Part shown: positions 51,475 through 60,058 of the stretch, piece after piece
How the letters are laid out: each line of letters opens with the position of its first letter
Position numbering within the stretch: the stretch's first letter is position 1
Assembly (NCBI RefSeq): GCF_026340565.1
Contig: NZ_JAPEPB010000001.1
Location: 2,170,001-2,234,000 of the forward strand
Source: Kitasatospora sp. NBC_01287
GTDB taxonomy: Bacteria > Actinomycetota > Actinomycetes > Streptomycetales > Streptomycetaceae
Direction: 5' to 3'
DNA: 64,000 nucleotides
The notes under the pieces: model-generated
Database searches by the model: none
What the model saw: the letters and a program-made list of their open reading frames with translations, nothing else
Told to the model about the DNA's origin: nothing
Translations under genes and position numbers: made by a program

Positions 51475-52350
51475 TCAGTTCCAGATGTCGGTGATCGGCG
51501 TCGCGGTGCTGCTGCTGCCGACCTTGGTCAGCCCGTACATCTGCTCGAGGGTGGCGAGCAGGTTGTAGTGGTTGATCGTCTCGCTGTACTGGCCCGGGGT
51601 GACGTGGGCGCCGACGACGATGGTCGGTACCTGGTTGCTCTCGGTGTAGTCGTCCTCGTCCCAGGTGACGATCAGGACGCTGTTGTTCGCCGCGGCCCAG
51701 GTCGCGTAGCCGGCCAGGTTGTTCTTCAGCCAGGTGTCGCCCTGCGCGATGCTGCCGTCGTGCATGTCGTCGTTGAGGTTCGGGATCACGAACGACAGGG
51801 TGGGCAGCGAGCTGTAGTTGGTCGGGAAGGCCGAGAAGGGCTGCTGGTCGGCGGTGGGGATGTTGCTGTAGTTGACCCACGGCGAGTGCTTGCGGGCGTA
51901 GGATCCCGAGGTGCACTTGGTGGAGCCGACCGAGGGCAGGCCCTCGGAGTAGCCCTTGAAGGTGTCGCCGGCCGCCAGCAGTTCGGAGCCGAGGTTGGCC
52001 TTGGTGCCCTCGCTGACCGGGCAGGTGTCGCCGGTCAGGCCGAAGGTGCTGCCGCCGAAGAGCGCCATGTAGTTCGGCTCGCTGGGGTGGGTGACACCGA
52101 ACGAGGAGGTCAGCAGGGCACCCTGACCGGCCAGCGAGTTGATGTAGGGCGCGTCGGCGGTGTCGCCGATGATGTCGTCGAAGGAGTGGTTCTCCTCCAT
52201 CACGACCACCACGTGCGCGGGAGTGGGGACGGCGTGTGCCGCGGCGGGTGCGGCGACGGCCGAGCTGCCCGAGGAGAGGGCGGCGGTGAACGACACGGCG
52301 GTCGTCAGGGCGGCGGCGCACAGCGCGGCGAGACGCGACCTCGAACGCAT
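51475..52350 (-). CDS. Secreted phosphoesterase/acid phosphatase-like protein
   Basis: A 291-aa exported protein (signal peptide to about residue 34) of the PF04185 phosphoesterase family: VVVVMEENHSFDDIIG (metal-binding Glu/Asn), THPSEPNYMALFGG (Ser/Asn site) and WDEDDYTESN near the C-terminus. Members include acid phosphatases and phospholipase C-like enzymes, often phosphate-regulated. No PHO box was identified. The length matches the short acid-phosphatase type rather than phospholipase C. Confidence 0.85.
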   Translation of the reverse strand: MRSRSRLAALCAAALTTAVSFTAALSSGSSAVAAPAAAHAVPTPAHVVVVMEENHSFDDIIGDTADAPYINSLAGQGALLTSSFGVTHPSEPNYMALFGGSTFGLTGDTCPVSEGTKANLGSELLAAGDTFKGYSEGLPSVGSTKCTSGSYARKHSPWVNYSNIPTADQQPFSAFPTNYSSLPTLSFVIPNLNDDMHDGSIAQGDTWLKNNLAGYATWAAANNSVLIVTWDEDDYTESNQVPTIVVGAHVTPGQYSETINHYNLLATLEQMYGLTKVGSSSTATPITDIWN

Positions 52351-52581
52351 GGGGGACTCCAGGAATTCCGGGGCGGCACGAGCCGGACCTGATGGTCCGG
52401 CTCACGGAGGCGGTGCGGGGACAGAGCCTAGGCACAACCAGCGTGGGGCAGTTGTCCATGGCCTGTCAGCAGAGTGAACTTCCCAGGATCCGGTGGCAAG
52501 GCTCTCGACACCGCCCGTCCACTCGCCACGGTGGAACTGAACGCCTGGTGATGATGAATCAGAGAGACGTCAGATCCGTTG

Positions 52582-52639
52582 ACTTGCTCAATTTGCAGCA
52601 AGTACCTTCACGGACTGGCAGAACTGGACGATGTCCAGT
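52582..52639. promoter_or_regulatory. Two inverted repeats in the SARP promoter region
   Basis: ACTTGCT and AGCAAGT (52582-52588 and 52597-52603) pair perfectly, as do ACTGGAC and GTCCAGT (52623-52629 and 52633-52639). A TTGACT -35-like element overlaps the first. They lie in the 320-bp gap before the RiPP cluster activator and are probable regulator-binding sites. Confidence 0.5.
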
Positions 52640-52670
52640 CAACAGTCGCGAGCGCACCAGGGAGTGAGCC

Positions 52671-53885
52671 ATGGGCGGGACCGAGGGGGCCGGACCAGGC
52701 GATGAGGCTGCCCGGTTCACCGTCCTCGGGCTGCTCGCCATCGCCGATCGGCACGAGACCGCGGTGCTGCAACCTTCCAAACCGGCCACCCTGCTGGCCG
52801 CGCTGCTGGTGCGTCCGAACACGGTGGTCTCGGTGGAGTGGCTGCAGCGCGCGATCTGGGGCGAGGAGATCCCCGCCACCGCGAAGGCCGCGCTGCACTC
52901 CTGCGTGCTACGGCTGCGCCGGCTCTTCGCCCGGTACGGCATCGCCGGGCGCACCATCGAGGCGCTGCCCGGCGGTTACCGGATGGTCGCCGACGCGGGC
53001 ACCCTGGACCTGCTGGAGTTCCGCGCGCTGTTGGAGCGGGCCGAGCCGACCGCCGATCTCGCCGAGCGACTGGTGCTGCTGCGGCGGGCGCTGGCGCTGT
53101 GGCAGCTGCCGGTGCTCGGCAACGTGCCCTCCGACGCCGTGCACCGCGAGGAGGTGCCCCGGCTCACCGAGGAGTGGCTGCGCACCGCCGAGCGGGTCTA
53201 CGACATCGAACTCGCACTGGGCCGATGTCGCGAGGTGCTCGCCGAGCTCTGGTCGGCGGCCCGCTCGCACCCGGTGCACGAGCGGTTCTGGGAGCAGTTG
53301 ATCGAGGCGCTCTACCGGACCGGGCGCCGGGCCGACGCGCTCGCCGAGTACCGGCGGGTCCGCGACCACCTGTTGGAGGAGCTCGGCGTCGACCCGGGCC
53401 CGGCCCTGCGCAGGCTCGAACTGGCCGTGCTGCGGGGCGAGTCGGTGGGGAGCGCCGCCGCCGGGCCGGGCGCGGACGGGGGCACGGGCGGGCCGGGGGC
53501 CGCGGGCGCGCAGGGAGGCCCGGGTGGACAGCGGGTCCTGGGCGCGGCCGGCCCCGCCGAGGTGCGCGGGGCCGCGGGCGGGCCGCCCGCGCTGCCCGAG
53601 CCGGGTGCCCCGGCCACCGGCGAGCTGGTGCTGGCCGGCCTGGTGCAGGCCGGCCTGCTGCGCGAGGGCCCGCGCGGACAGTACCGGGTGCACGAACTGC
53701 TCCGCTCCTTCACCCAGGCCGCGGAGGGGAGTTGGGCGACGGCACCGGCCCGCGTGCCCGCCCGCGCCCCCGCCCGCGACGTGGCGGACGAACCGGCCCC
53801 GCCGGACCGGGTGCCCGCCGCCCACCCTGACCACCCCGGACCCCCGCGGCTTCCGGCCGCCCCGCTGCGCAGCAAAGAGGTGTGA
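52671..53885 (+). CDS. SARP-family activator with residual AfsR-type tail
   Basis: 404 aa. Residues about 15-110 form the OmpR-like DNA-binding domain and about 115-255 the BTAD helical domain (EELGVDPGPALRRLELAVL). A Gly/Ala linker follows, then LVLAGLVQAGLLREG...YRVHELLRSF near residues 318-348. This resembles the winged-helix end of the NB-ARC part in AfsR-like SARPs, though the P-loop NTPase itself is missing. The RiPP genes start 5 bp after its stop, so it is the likely pathway activator. The Pro-rich C-tail ends in a coding repeat (ARVPARAPARD). Confidence 0.88.
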   Translation: MGGTEGAGPGDEAARFTVLGLLAIADRHETAVLQPSKPATLLAALLVRPNTVVSVEWLQRAIWGEEIPATAKAALHSCVLRLRRLFARYGIAGRTIEALPGGYRMVADAGTLDLLEFRALLERAEPTADLAERLVLLRRALALWQLPVLGNVPSDAVHREEVPRLTEEWLRTAERVYDIELALGRCREVLAELWSAARSHPVHERFWEQLIEALYRTGRRADALAEYRRVRDHLLEELGVDPGPALRRLELAVLRGESVGSAAAGPGADGGTGGPGAAGAQGGPGGQRVLGAAGPAEVRGAAGGPPALPEPGAPATGELVLAGLVQAGLLREGPRGQYRVHELLRSFTQAAEGSWATAPARVPARAPARDVADEPAPPDRVPAAHPDHPGPPRLPAAPLRSKEV

Positions 53886-53890
53886 GGGAC

Positions 53891-56185
53891 ATGGCCCTGT
53901 ACGAGGAGATCGCCCAGACGCGTCCGCGGATCCGCCGCGACGTGCTGTACACCCGGACACCGACCGGGGTGCTCTTCCACAACGCGCACGGCGGCTTCAG
54001 CCTCACCACGAAGAACGCCTACCGCTTCGCCGCGCTGATCGTCCCGCACCTGGACGGCACGAACCGCCTCGCGGACATCTGCGCGGGCCTGGGCGAGAAC
54101 CAGCGCAGCATGGTGACCGAACTGGTCGGCGCCCTCTACGGCCGCGGCTTCGCCCGCGACGCCGGACCCGCGCCGCAGAACCCGGCGCCGCTCTCCCCCG
54201 AGGTGGCCGCCCGGTTCGCCGCCCAGGTCGACTACGTCGACCACTACGTGGACGACGCGGCGGCCCGCTTCGCCCGCTACCGGGGCACCCGGGTCGCGGT
54301 GCTGGGCGAGGACGAGCTGGCCCGCTGGTGCGCGCTGAGCCTGGTCCGCAACGGGTGCGCCGAGCTCTCCCTGCGCCGGGACTTCCCGGAGGTCACCGCC
54401 GAGGCGGCCGAACTGGGCAACGACGGATGTCCAGTGACGATACATCAGCTCCCGCCGGTGGCCGGCTGGGCCCAACTGGCGGACGCCGACGTGGTGGTGG
54501 TCACCAGCGGAGCCGCACAGGTGCTGGAGCTGCTGGCGGCGGAACTGCCCGAGGGCAGAAGGCTGCTGCCCGCCTGGACCATCGGCGACCGCGCCGTGCT
54601 GGGCCCGTTGCTGACCGCCGGCCGGGCCGGCTGCTGGGTCTGCGCCGCGCTGCGGCTGGGCGCCAACGGCGAGCCCGGCGAGGCGGCCGAGCTGTGGAGC
54701 CGGGTGGCGCCGCTCGCTCCGCTGGAGTACACCGGCCGGCAGCCGGGCCGGCCACTGGCCGCGATGCTCGGCAACCTGCTCGGCTACGAGGTGTTCCGGC
54801 TCGCCACCGGCGCGCTGCCCGCCGAGACCGACGGCAAGCTGATCGTGCAGGACCTGGACTCGCTGGACGTCGTCTGCGAGCCGCTGCTGCCGCACCCGCG
54901 CTGCCCGCGCTGCGCGGCGCTGGCCGAGGACCCCGAGCCGGTCGCGCCCACCACCGCCGAGCTGGACGCCGCGAGCGCCCCGCGCCCGCAACCCGCCGAC
55001 GGCGCGGCCGAGGAGGCGGCGGCCCAGGCCGCGCTGGCCGAACTCGAAGCCCGGGCGGTGCTGGTGCAGCCGCGGGCCGGCCTCTTCAGCGAGTACGCCG
55101 ACGACGCCTGGCACCAGACGCCGCTCAAGGCCGGCACCGTGACGCTGAACCTGCGCCCCGGCCTGCGCCGCCGGATCACCGCCTTCGACGTGCACCACGT
55201 CGCCGGGGCCCGGCTGCGCGCACTGCGCAGGGCGGCCGAGCTCTACGCCGAGCAGGTGATCCCGCCGGCCGGACTCGTCGTCGAACCGGCCGGCCTGGCG
55301 GCGACGGGCGAGGCAGCGACCGGCCAGGCAGCGACGGGCGGGGCGACGACGGGCCCGGCAGCGCTGCGCGGGGCGACGACCGTCGACCCGGCTACGGCCG
55401 ACCTGGTCGCGGTGGACCCGGCGGCGCTGAGCACCGCCAGCGGCCTGCCGATCGGCCGGGTGACCGCCTGGGGACCGGCCCGCTCGCTGCTGACCGGCCG
55501 CACGCACCTGGTACCGGCCGCCGCGCTGCGCCCGTTCGGCCCGCACAACCAGGACCGCGGCTTCGAGGCCACCGGCGCTGGCGGCGGCGCGGGCGGCACC
55601 CTCGCCGAGGCGAGCGCGCGGGCGCTCTGCTCCGCCCTCGGCTACGACGCGCTGCGCAGGGCGCTACGCGGCGCGGCCGAGCCCGCCGTGGTGCCGCTCG
55701 ACCTGCTGCTGTCCGACGTCGAACTCACCTTCCTGGTCCGCGCGGCCAAGAACCTGGGCGTGGACCTGGAGTTGCTGCGGCTGGGCGGCCCCGAGGAGCC
55801 GCTGCCGGTGGTGCTCGCCCGCGACGGCGGCACCCGGTGGGCGCTGGGCAGCGGCCCGAGCCTGCGGGACGCGGTGCTGGCGGCGGCCCGCGACCTGCTC
55901 GGGCTGGTCCAACTCGGCCGCGACCTGGGCCCGGGGCAGCAGGGCGACGCGGGTGACACCCTGCTGGCGGGCCTGGACCCGGCGGTGCTGGTGCCCGGCG
56001 GCGGCACCGCCGACGAGCCGGCCGACGAGCTGACCGCTCGGCGCTCCTGGTCCGAGGTGCTGGCCCGGCTGCGGGCGGCGGGCCGGGACGTACTGCTCGC
56101 CCCGGCGGGCGCCGCCGACCTGCGGTCCGGGCGGCTCCAGGTGGTCAAGGCCCTACTGCTGGACGGGATCACGGGTGAGCACTGA
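53891..56185 (+). CDS. TOMM E1-like leader-peptide-binding protein (cyclodehydratase partner)
   Basis: 764 aa. The N-terminal winged-helix (RRE-like) region binds the precursor leader, followed by an E1/ThiF-like Rossmann domain (RVAVLGEDELARWCALSLVRNG). Zinc is held by Cys pairs GCWVC and CPRC (about residues 255 and 340). A C-terminal ~300 residues resemble a degenerate YcaO partner (DRGFEATGAGGGAGGTLAEASARALCSALGYDALRR). It presents the peptide to the YcaO enzyme. Start ATG 53891; GTG 53882 also possible. The GTG of the YcaO gene overlaps its 3' end. A Gly-Ala-Thr coding repeat (GEAATGQAATGGATTG) lies in the middle. Confidence 0.82.
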   Translation: MALYEEIAQTRPRIRRDVLYTRTPTGVLFHNAHGGFSLTTKNAYRFAALIVPHLDGTNRLADICAGLGENQRSMVTELVGALYGRGFARDAGPAPQNPAPLSPEVAARFAAQVDYVDHYVDDAAARFARYRGTRVAVLGEDELARWCALSLVRNGCAELSLRRDFPEVTAEAAELGNDGCPVTIHQLPPVAGWAQLADADVVVVTSGAAQVLELLAAELPEGRRLLPAWTIGDRAVLGPLLTAGRAGCWVCAALRLGANGEPGEAAELWSRVAPLAPLEYTGRQPGRPLAAMLGNLLGYEVFRLATGALPAETDGKLIVQDLDSLDVVCEPLLPHPRCPRCAALAEDPEPVAPTTAELDAASAPRPQPADGAAEEAAAQAALAELEARAVLVQPRAGLFSEYADDAWHQTPLKAGTVTLNLRPGLRRRITAFDVHHVAGARLRALRRAAELYAEQVIPPAGLVVEPAGLAATGEAATGQAATGGATTGPAALRGATTVDPATADLVAVDPAALSTASGLPIGRVTAWGPARSLLTGRTHLVPAAALRPFGPHNQDRGFEATGAGGGAGGTLAEASARALCSALGYDALRRALRGAAEPAVVPLDLLLSDVELTFLVRAAKNLGVDLELLRLGGPEEPLPVVLARDGGTRWALGSGPSLRDAVLAAARDLLGLVQLGRDLGPGQQGDAGDTLLAGLDPAVLVPGGGTADEPADELTARRSWSEVLARLRAAGRDVLLAPAGAADLRSGRLQVVKALLLDGITGEH

Positions 56186-58235
56186 GCTGATCGAGCGCCC
56201 CGGCCCGGCGGGCGCCGTGGCCACCGGGCTCTGGGCGGCGACCCGGGCCCGGCTGGCCGAGCGGCTACCGGTGCCGCCCGAACTGCTGGGCGTGCGTGAC
56301 GAGCTGGCGGTCACCGAGCCCCCGGCCGATCCGGCCCCGGTCCTCCTCTACGGCCACCACGCGATCCTCGGCCCGGGCGACACCGGGGGGCCCGACGGCA
56401 CCCGCACCCCCTGCCCGCGCTGCCTGGCCCGGCGCTGGCAGGCGGTGCGCTCCGGCCCGCTGCGCGAGGCGCTCGAACTCGGCGGCGGCGGGAGTGAGGA
56501 GGCGAACAGCGCGGCCGACACGCCGGCGGGCGGAACCCGGGCGGCGGGCGAGACCCGGGCGACGGGCGAGACCCGGGCGGTGGGCGAGCCGCCCTGGGCC
56601 GTGCCGTTCGTCGCCGACGCGCTCGCGGCGCTGGCGACACTTCTGACGGATCGTCAGCAGAGCGGCAGCAGCGGCCGGGTGCACCTGCTGGACCTGGAGA
56701 CGCTGCGGGTCAGCGGCTTCCCGCTGCTACCCGACGCGCAGTGCCCGCACTGCGACCCGCGCACCGACGACAGCGCCGAGGCCGCCCGGCTCACCCTGCG
56801 CGCCCGCCCCAAGCGGGCCCTGGACGACTTCCGCCGGCGTCCGGTCCAGGAGTACGGCCTCTCGCTGCCCGCCCTGGTCAACCCGGTCACCGGAATGCTC
56901 GGCCCCTCGGTGGTGCCCGACCTGGTCTCCGGCTCCACCTCCTCCACCGTCGGCTGCTTCACCCTGCGCTCCGGCAGCTACCTGCGCGAGGCGTTCTGGG
57001 GCGGGCACAGCGCCGACTACCGCGGCAGCACCGAAGTCGGCCTGCTGGAGGGGCTGGAGCGGTACGCCGGCATGCGTCCGCGCGGGCGCCGCACCACGGT
57101 GCGGGCCGCCTTCGCGGAGCTGGCCGGGCAGGCGGTCGATCCGCGCGAGTGCGGCCTCTACGACGCGGAGTTCCACCGACTTCAGCCCGGCATCCGGCCG
57201 TTCGAGCCGGACCGCCCGATCCCGTGGGTCTGGGGCTGGTCGCTGCGCGACGAACGGCCGCTGCTGGTCCCGGAGATCCTCAGCTACTACCACGCGCCGG
57301 GCGGGGTGGCGAACCGCTTCGTCCAGGAGAGCTCCAACGGCTGCGCCTCCGGCGGCTGCCTGGAGGAGGCGATCTACTTCGGACTGATGGAGGTGATCGA
57401 GCGCGACGCCTTCCTGCTCGCCTGGTACGGGCAGCTCGCACTGCCCGAGCTGGACGTCCGCAGCAGCACCCGGCCGCAGACCCGGGCCATGGTGGACCGG
57501 CTGGAGCTCCACGGCTACCGGGCCCGGTTCTTCGACACCCGGATCAGCTTCCCGATCCCGGTGGTGACCGCCGTCGCCGAGCGGATCGACGGCGGCCTGG
57601 GCCGGCTCTGCTTCGGCGCGGGCGCGAGCCTGGACCCGGAGGCGGCGCTGGCCGCCGGGCTGTGCGAGATCGCCACCGACGCGGTCAACCTGCGCCGCCG
57701 CACGGCCCGCGAGGAGCGGCGGCTGCGCGCGATGGCCGCCGACTTCGACCAGGTCCGGGTGCTGCACGACCACCCGCTGCTCTACGGGCTGCCGGAGATG
57801 GCCCGGTACGCCGACTTCCTGCTGCGCGCGCCGGACGGAGGGTCGGCCGGGGGGCCGATCACCGCACCGGCCGCGCGGTCGGCCGGTGCGCCGGGAGCCC
57901 GCTCGGGAGCCCGCTCGGCAGCCGGCTCGGGAGCGGGCCCGGGAGCGATCCGGCCGGGCCCCGACCTACGGGAGGATCTGCGGCACTGCGTCGAGGCGGT
58001 GGCCGCACGCGGCTTCGACGTCGTGGTGGTCGACCAGACGATGCCCGAGCAGCGCGCCCTGGGGCTCCACACGGTGAGCGTGCTGGTGCCCGGCCTGCTG
58101 CCGATCGACTTCGGCCGGCGGCGGCAGCGGGCGCTGACCATGCCCCGGCTGCGCACCGCGCCGCGCGAGGCCGGGCTGCGCGGGCACGACCTGCGGGACG
58201 AGGACCTCAACCCGGCCCCGCACCCGTTCCCCTGA
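56175..58235 (+). CDS. YcaO cyclodehydratase
   Basis: 686 aa. The YcaO ATP-binding core: EVGLLEGLERYAGMRPRGR and CLEEAIYFGLMEVIERDAF carry the Glu/Arg ligands, and the C-terminus ends in the proline-rich PAPHPFP tail needed for cyclodehydration. An N-terminal ~170 residues with CPRC and CPHC pairs resemble an extra zinc module. The enzyme turns Cys/Ser/Thr into azolines. GTG 56175 overlaps the previous gene by 11 bp. Coding repeats appear at GETRATGETRAVGE and near residue 570 (Ala/Ser/Gly-rich). Confidence 0.9.
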   Translation: MSTELIERPGPAGAVATGLWAATRARLAERLPVPPELLGVRDELAVTEPPADPAPVLLYGHHAILGPGDTGGPDGTRTPCPRCLARRWQAVRSGPLREALELGGGGSEEANSAADTPAGGTRAAGETRATGETRAVGEPPWAVPFVADALAALATLLTDRQQSGSSGRVHLLDLETLRVSGFPLLPDAQCPHCDPRTDDSAEAARLTLRARPKRALDDFRRRPVQEYGLSLPALVNPVTGMLGPSVVPDLVSGSTSSTVGCFTLRSGSYLREAFWGGHSADYRGSTEVGLLEGLERYAGMRPRGRRTTVRAAFAELAGQAVDPRECGLYDAEFHRLQPGIRPFEPDRPIPWVWGWSLRDERPLLVPEILSYYHAPGGVANRFVQESSNGCASGGCLEEAIYFGLMEVIERDAFLLAWYGQLALPELDVRSSTRPQTRAMVDRLELHGYRARFFDTRISFPIPVVTAVAERIDGGLGRLCFGAGASLDPEAALAAGLCEIATDAVNLRRRTAREERRLRAMAADFDQVRVLHDHPLLYGLPEMARYADFLLRAPDGGSAGGPITAPAARSAGAPGARSGARSAAGSGAGPGAIRPGPDLREDLRHCVEAVAARGFDVVVVDQTMPEQRALGLHTVSVLVPGLLPIDFGRRRQRALTMPRLRTAPREAGLRGHDLRDEDLNPAPHPFP

Positions 58236-58323
58236 GCACCCGATGCCATACGGGGTGCTGGGACAAGCTTGCTTGACGGACCGTCAGGACCCTCGATTCC
58301 GTGCGCCTGAGAGAGGAGCCCCC

Positions 58324-60042
58324 ATGGGCTACGCCCACGAGTACGCGGCCGCGGTGATGCGGCGCGGCCGGGTCCCGATGGAGCCCGCCGACTTCGTGCC
58401 CGACTGGGCCGACCGGCCCAGGAAGGGCAAGTACTTCCCCGGCGCCGAGCGGTTCCCGCTGCCGGACGGCGTGGTCGGCCCGGCCGCCACCGTGCAGCGC
58501 GGGCTGCACGGCCCGTTCGGGGACGGCGGGTTCACCCTGGAGCTGCTCGGCGGGATGCTGCGCGACTCCTACGGCCTGACCGGTCGGCGGCTGGCCGTGC
58601 AGGCCAACTCCGACCTGGGCTCGCTGCCGCTGGCCACCCACGCCAACTACTCGCGCGGCACGGCCTCGGGCGGCGGCCTCTATCCGCTCGGCGTGCACTG
58701 GGTCTGCGGCCCGAGCGGCCCGCTGACCCCGGGCGTCTACCACTACGCGAGCGGGCAGCACGCGATGGAGCGGCTGCTGACCGGCGACGTGTCCGCGCAC
58801 GTCACGGCGGCGCTGGGCGGGTTCGGGCCGCCGACCGACCAGTTCCTGGTGCTCGGGGTCAAGTTCTGGCAGAACGCCTTCAAGTACAACAGCTTCGCGT
58901 ACCACGTGGTCGCGATGGACCTGGGTGCCCTGCTGGAGACCTGGCGGATCTGGGCCGGCGCGCACGGCCTGCGGATCGGCGCCGCGCTCTGGTTCGACGA
59001 GGAGCGGCTGACCCGGCTGCTCGGCATGGTGCCCGAGCAGGAGGGTGTCTTCGCGGTGGTCCCGCTGCGCTGGCAGGACGGCGGGCGGCAGGACGGCGCC
59101 GGGCCCGCGCGCAGGCCGGACGCGGGGCTGGACGTGGCGCCGGGCGCGAGGACGGACCTGCCGGACGTACGGGTGCGGGCGACCGAGCAGGAGCGCTCGC
59201 GCCGGGTGTTCGGCTTCGAGACGGTCCAGCGGGTGCACGCCGCCACCCTGGCGGGCGCGACCGAGCGCCCGGCCCCCGGGGTGCTGGACGCCGCGCTCGG
59301 CGCCGTCGCGGCCGGGGGCGGGAGCTTCCGGGGCGAGGACGCCCCCGGCGAGGGCGAGCGACTGCGGCTGCCCGCGCCGCGCCCGCTGACCGCCGACGTA
59401 CGCACAGCGCTGCGGGCCAGACGCAGCAGCTTCGGCCGCTTCACCACCGCGCCGGGCCTGACCGCCGAGCAGTTGGCCACCACCCTGGCGGCCGCCGCCA
59501 CGGCCGCCCGGCTGGGCACCGACGCCGAGCGTCCCCAGGACCCCCAGAGCCCCCAGAGCCCCGAGGACATCGAGGACCCCCGGAGCCCCCGGAGCACGGC
59601 GCCCGCCAGGCTCTACGTCTTCGCCAACCAGGTCGCGGACGTGCCGCCGGGCGCCTACCGCTACCACCCCGACGACGGTTCGCTCACCCGGCTGCACGCG
59701 GGCGCGCCGGGCGCTTTCCTGCAGGCCAACTACTTCCTGGCGAACTACAACCTGGAGCAGGCCGGCGCGGTGGTGATGGTCGCGGCGCCAATCGCCGCCG
59801 TGCTGGACGCGGTCGGCGACCGCGGCCTGCGCCTGGTCAACGCCACCGTCGGCGCGGTCTCGCAGGCTTGCTACACCGCCACCGCCGCGGCCGGGCTGGC
59901 CTGCGGCGTGGCGCTCGGCTTCGACTGCGTCTCCTACGCCGAGCACCTGGCCCTGACCGGCAGCGGCGAAGTGCCGATGCTGATCATGATGGTCGGCCAG
60001 GAGCAGCGCCGACCGGCCGACTTCGACCACCGGATCGCCTGA
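58324..60042 (+). CDS. SagB-type FMN-dependent azoline dehydrogenase
   Basis: 572 aa. Two nitroreductase-like halves (residues about 20-250 and 355-560). The N-terminal half has ANYSRGTASGGGLYPLGVHW and KFWQNAFKYNSFAYHVVAMDLGAL; the second half has RRSSFGRFT and QACYTATAAAGLACGVALGF. This tandem arrangement is typical of SagB-family enzymes that oxidise azolines to azoles. The AGAGAGGAG Shine-Dalgarno supports ATG 58324. A Pro/Gln/Ser repeat (ERPQDPQSPQSPEDIEDP) links segments. Confidence 0.9.
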   Translation: MGYAHEYAAAVMRRGRVPMEPADFVPDWADRPRKGKYFPGAERFPLPDGVVGPAATVQRGLHGPFGDGGFTLELLGGMLRDSYGLTGRRLAVQANSDLGSLPLATHANYSRGTASGGGLYPLGVHWVCGPSGPLTPGVYHYASGQHAMERLLTGDVSAHVTAALGGFGPPTDQFLVLGVKFWQNAFKYNSFAYHVVAMDLGALLETWRIWAGAHGLRIGAALWFDEERLTRLLGMVPEQEGVFAVVPLRWQDGGRQDGAGPARRPDAGLDVAPGARTDLPDVRVRATEQERSRRVFGFETVQRVHAATLAGATERPAPGVLDAALGAVAAGGGSFRGEDAPGEGERLRLPAPRPLTADVRTALRARRSSFGRFTTAPGLTAEQLATTLAAAATAARLGTDAERPQDPQSPQSPEDIEDPRSPRSTAPARLYVFANQVADVPPGAYRYHPDDGSLTRLHAGAPGAFLQANYFLANYNLEQAGAVVMVAAPIAAVLDAVGDRGLRLVNATVGAVSQACYTATAAAGLACGVALGFDCVSYAEHLALTGSGEVPMLIMMVGQEQRRPADFDHRIA

Positions 60043-60058
60043 CGTGCGAGGAGCAGCC

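Noticed and set aside
52551..52667. Short ORF (MMNQRDVRSVDLLNLQQ start) as RiPP precursor
   Set aside because: It has no Shine-Dalgarno, overlaps the inverted repeats in the SARP promoter, and its possible core has few Ser/Thr/Cys and many Arg.
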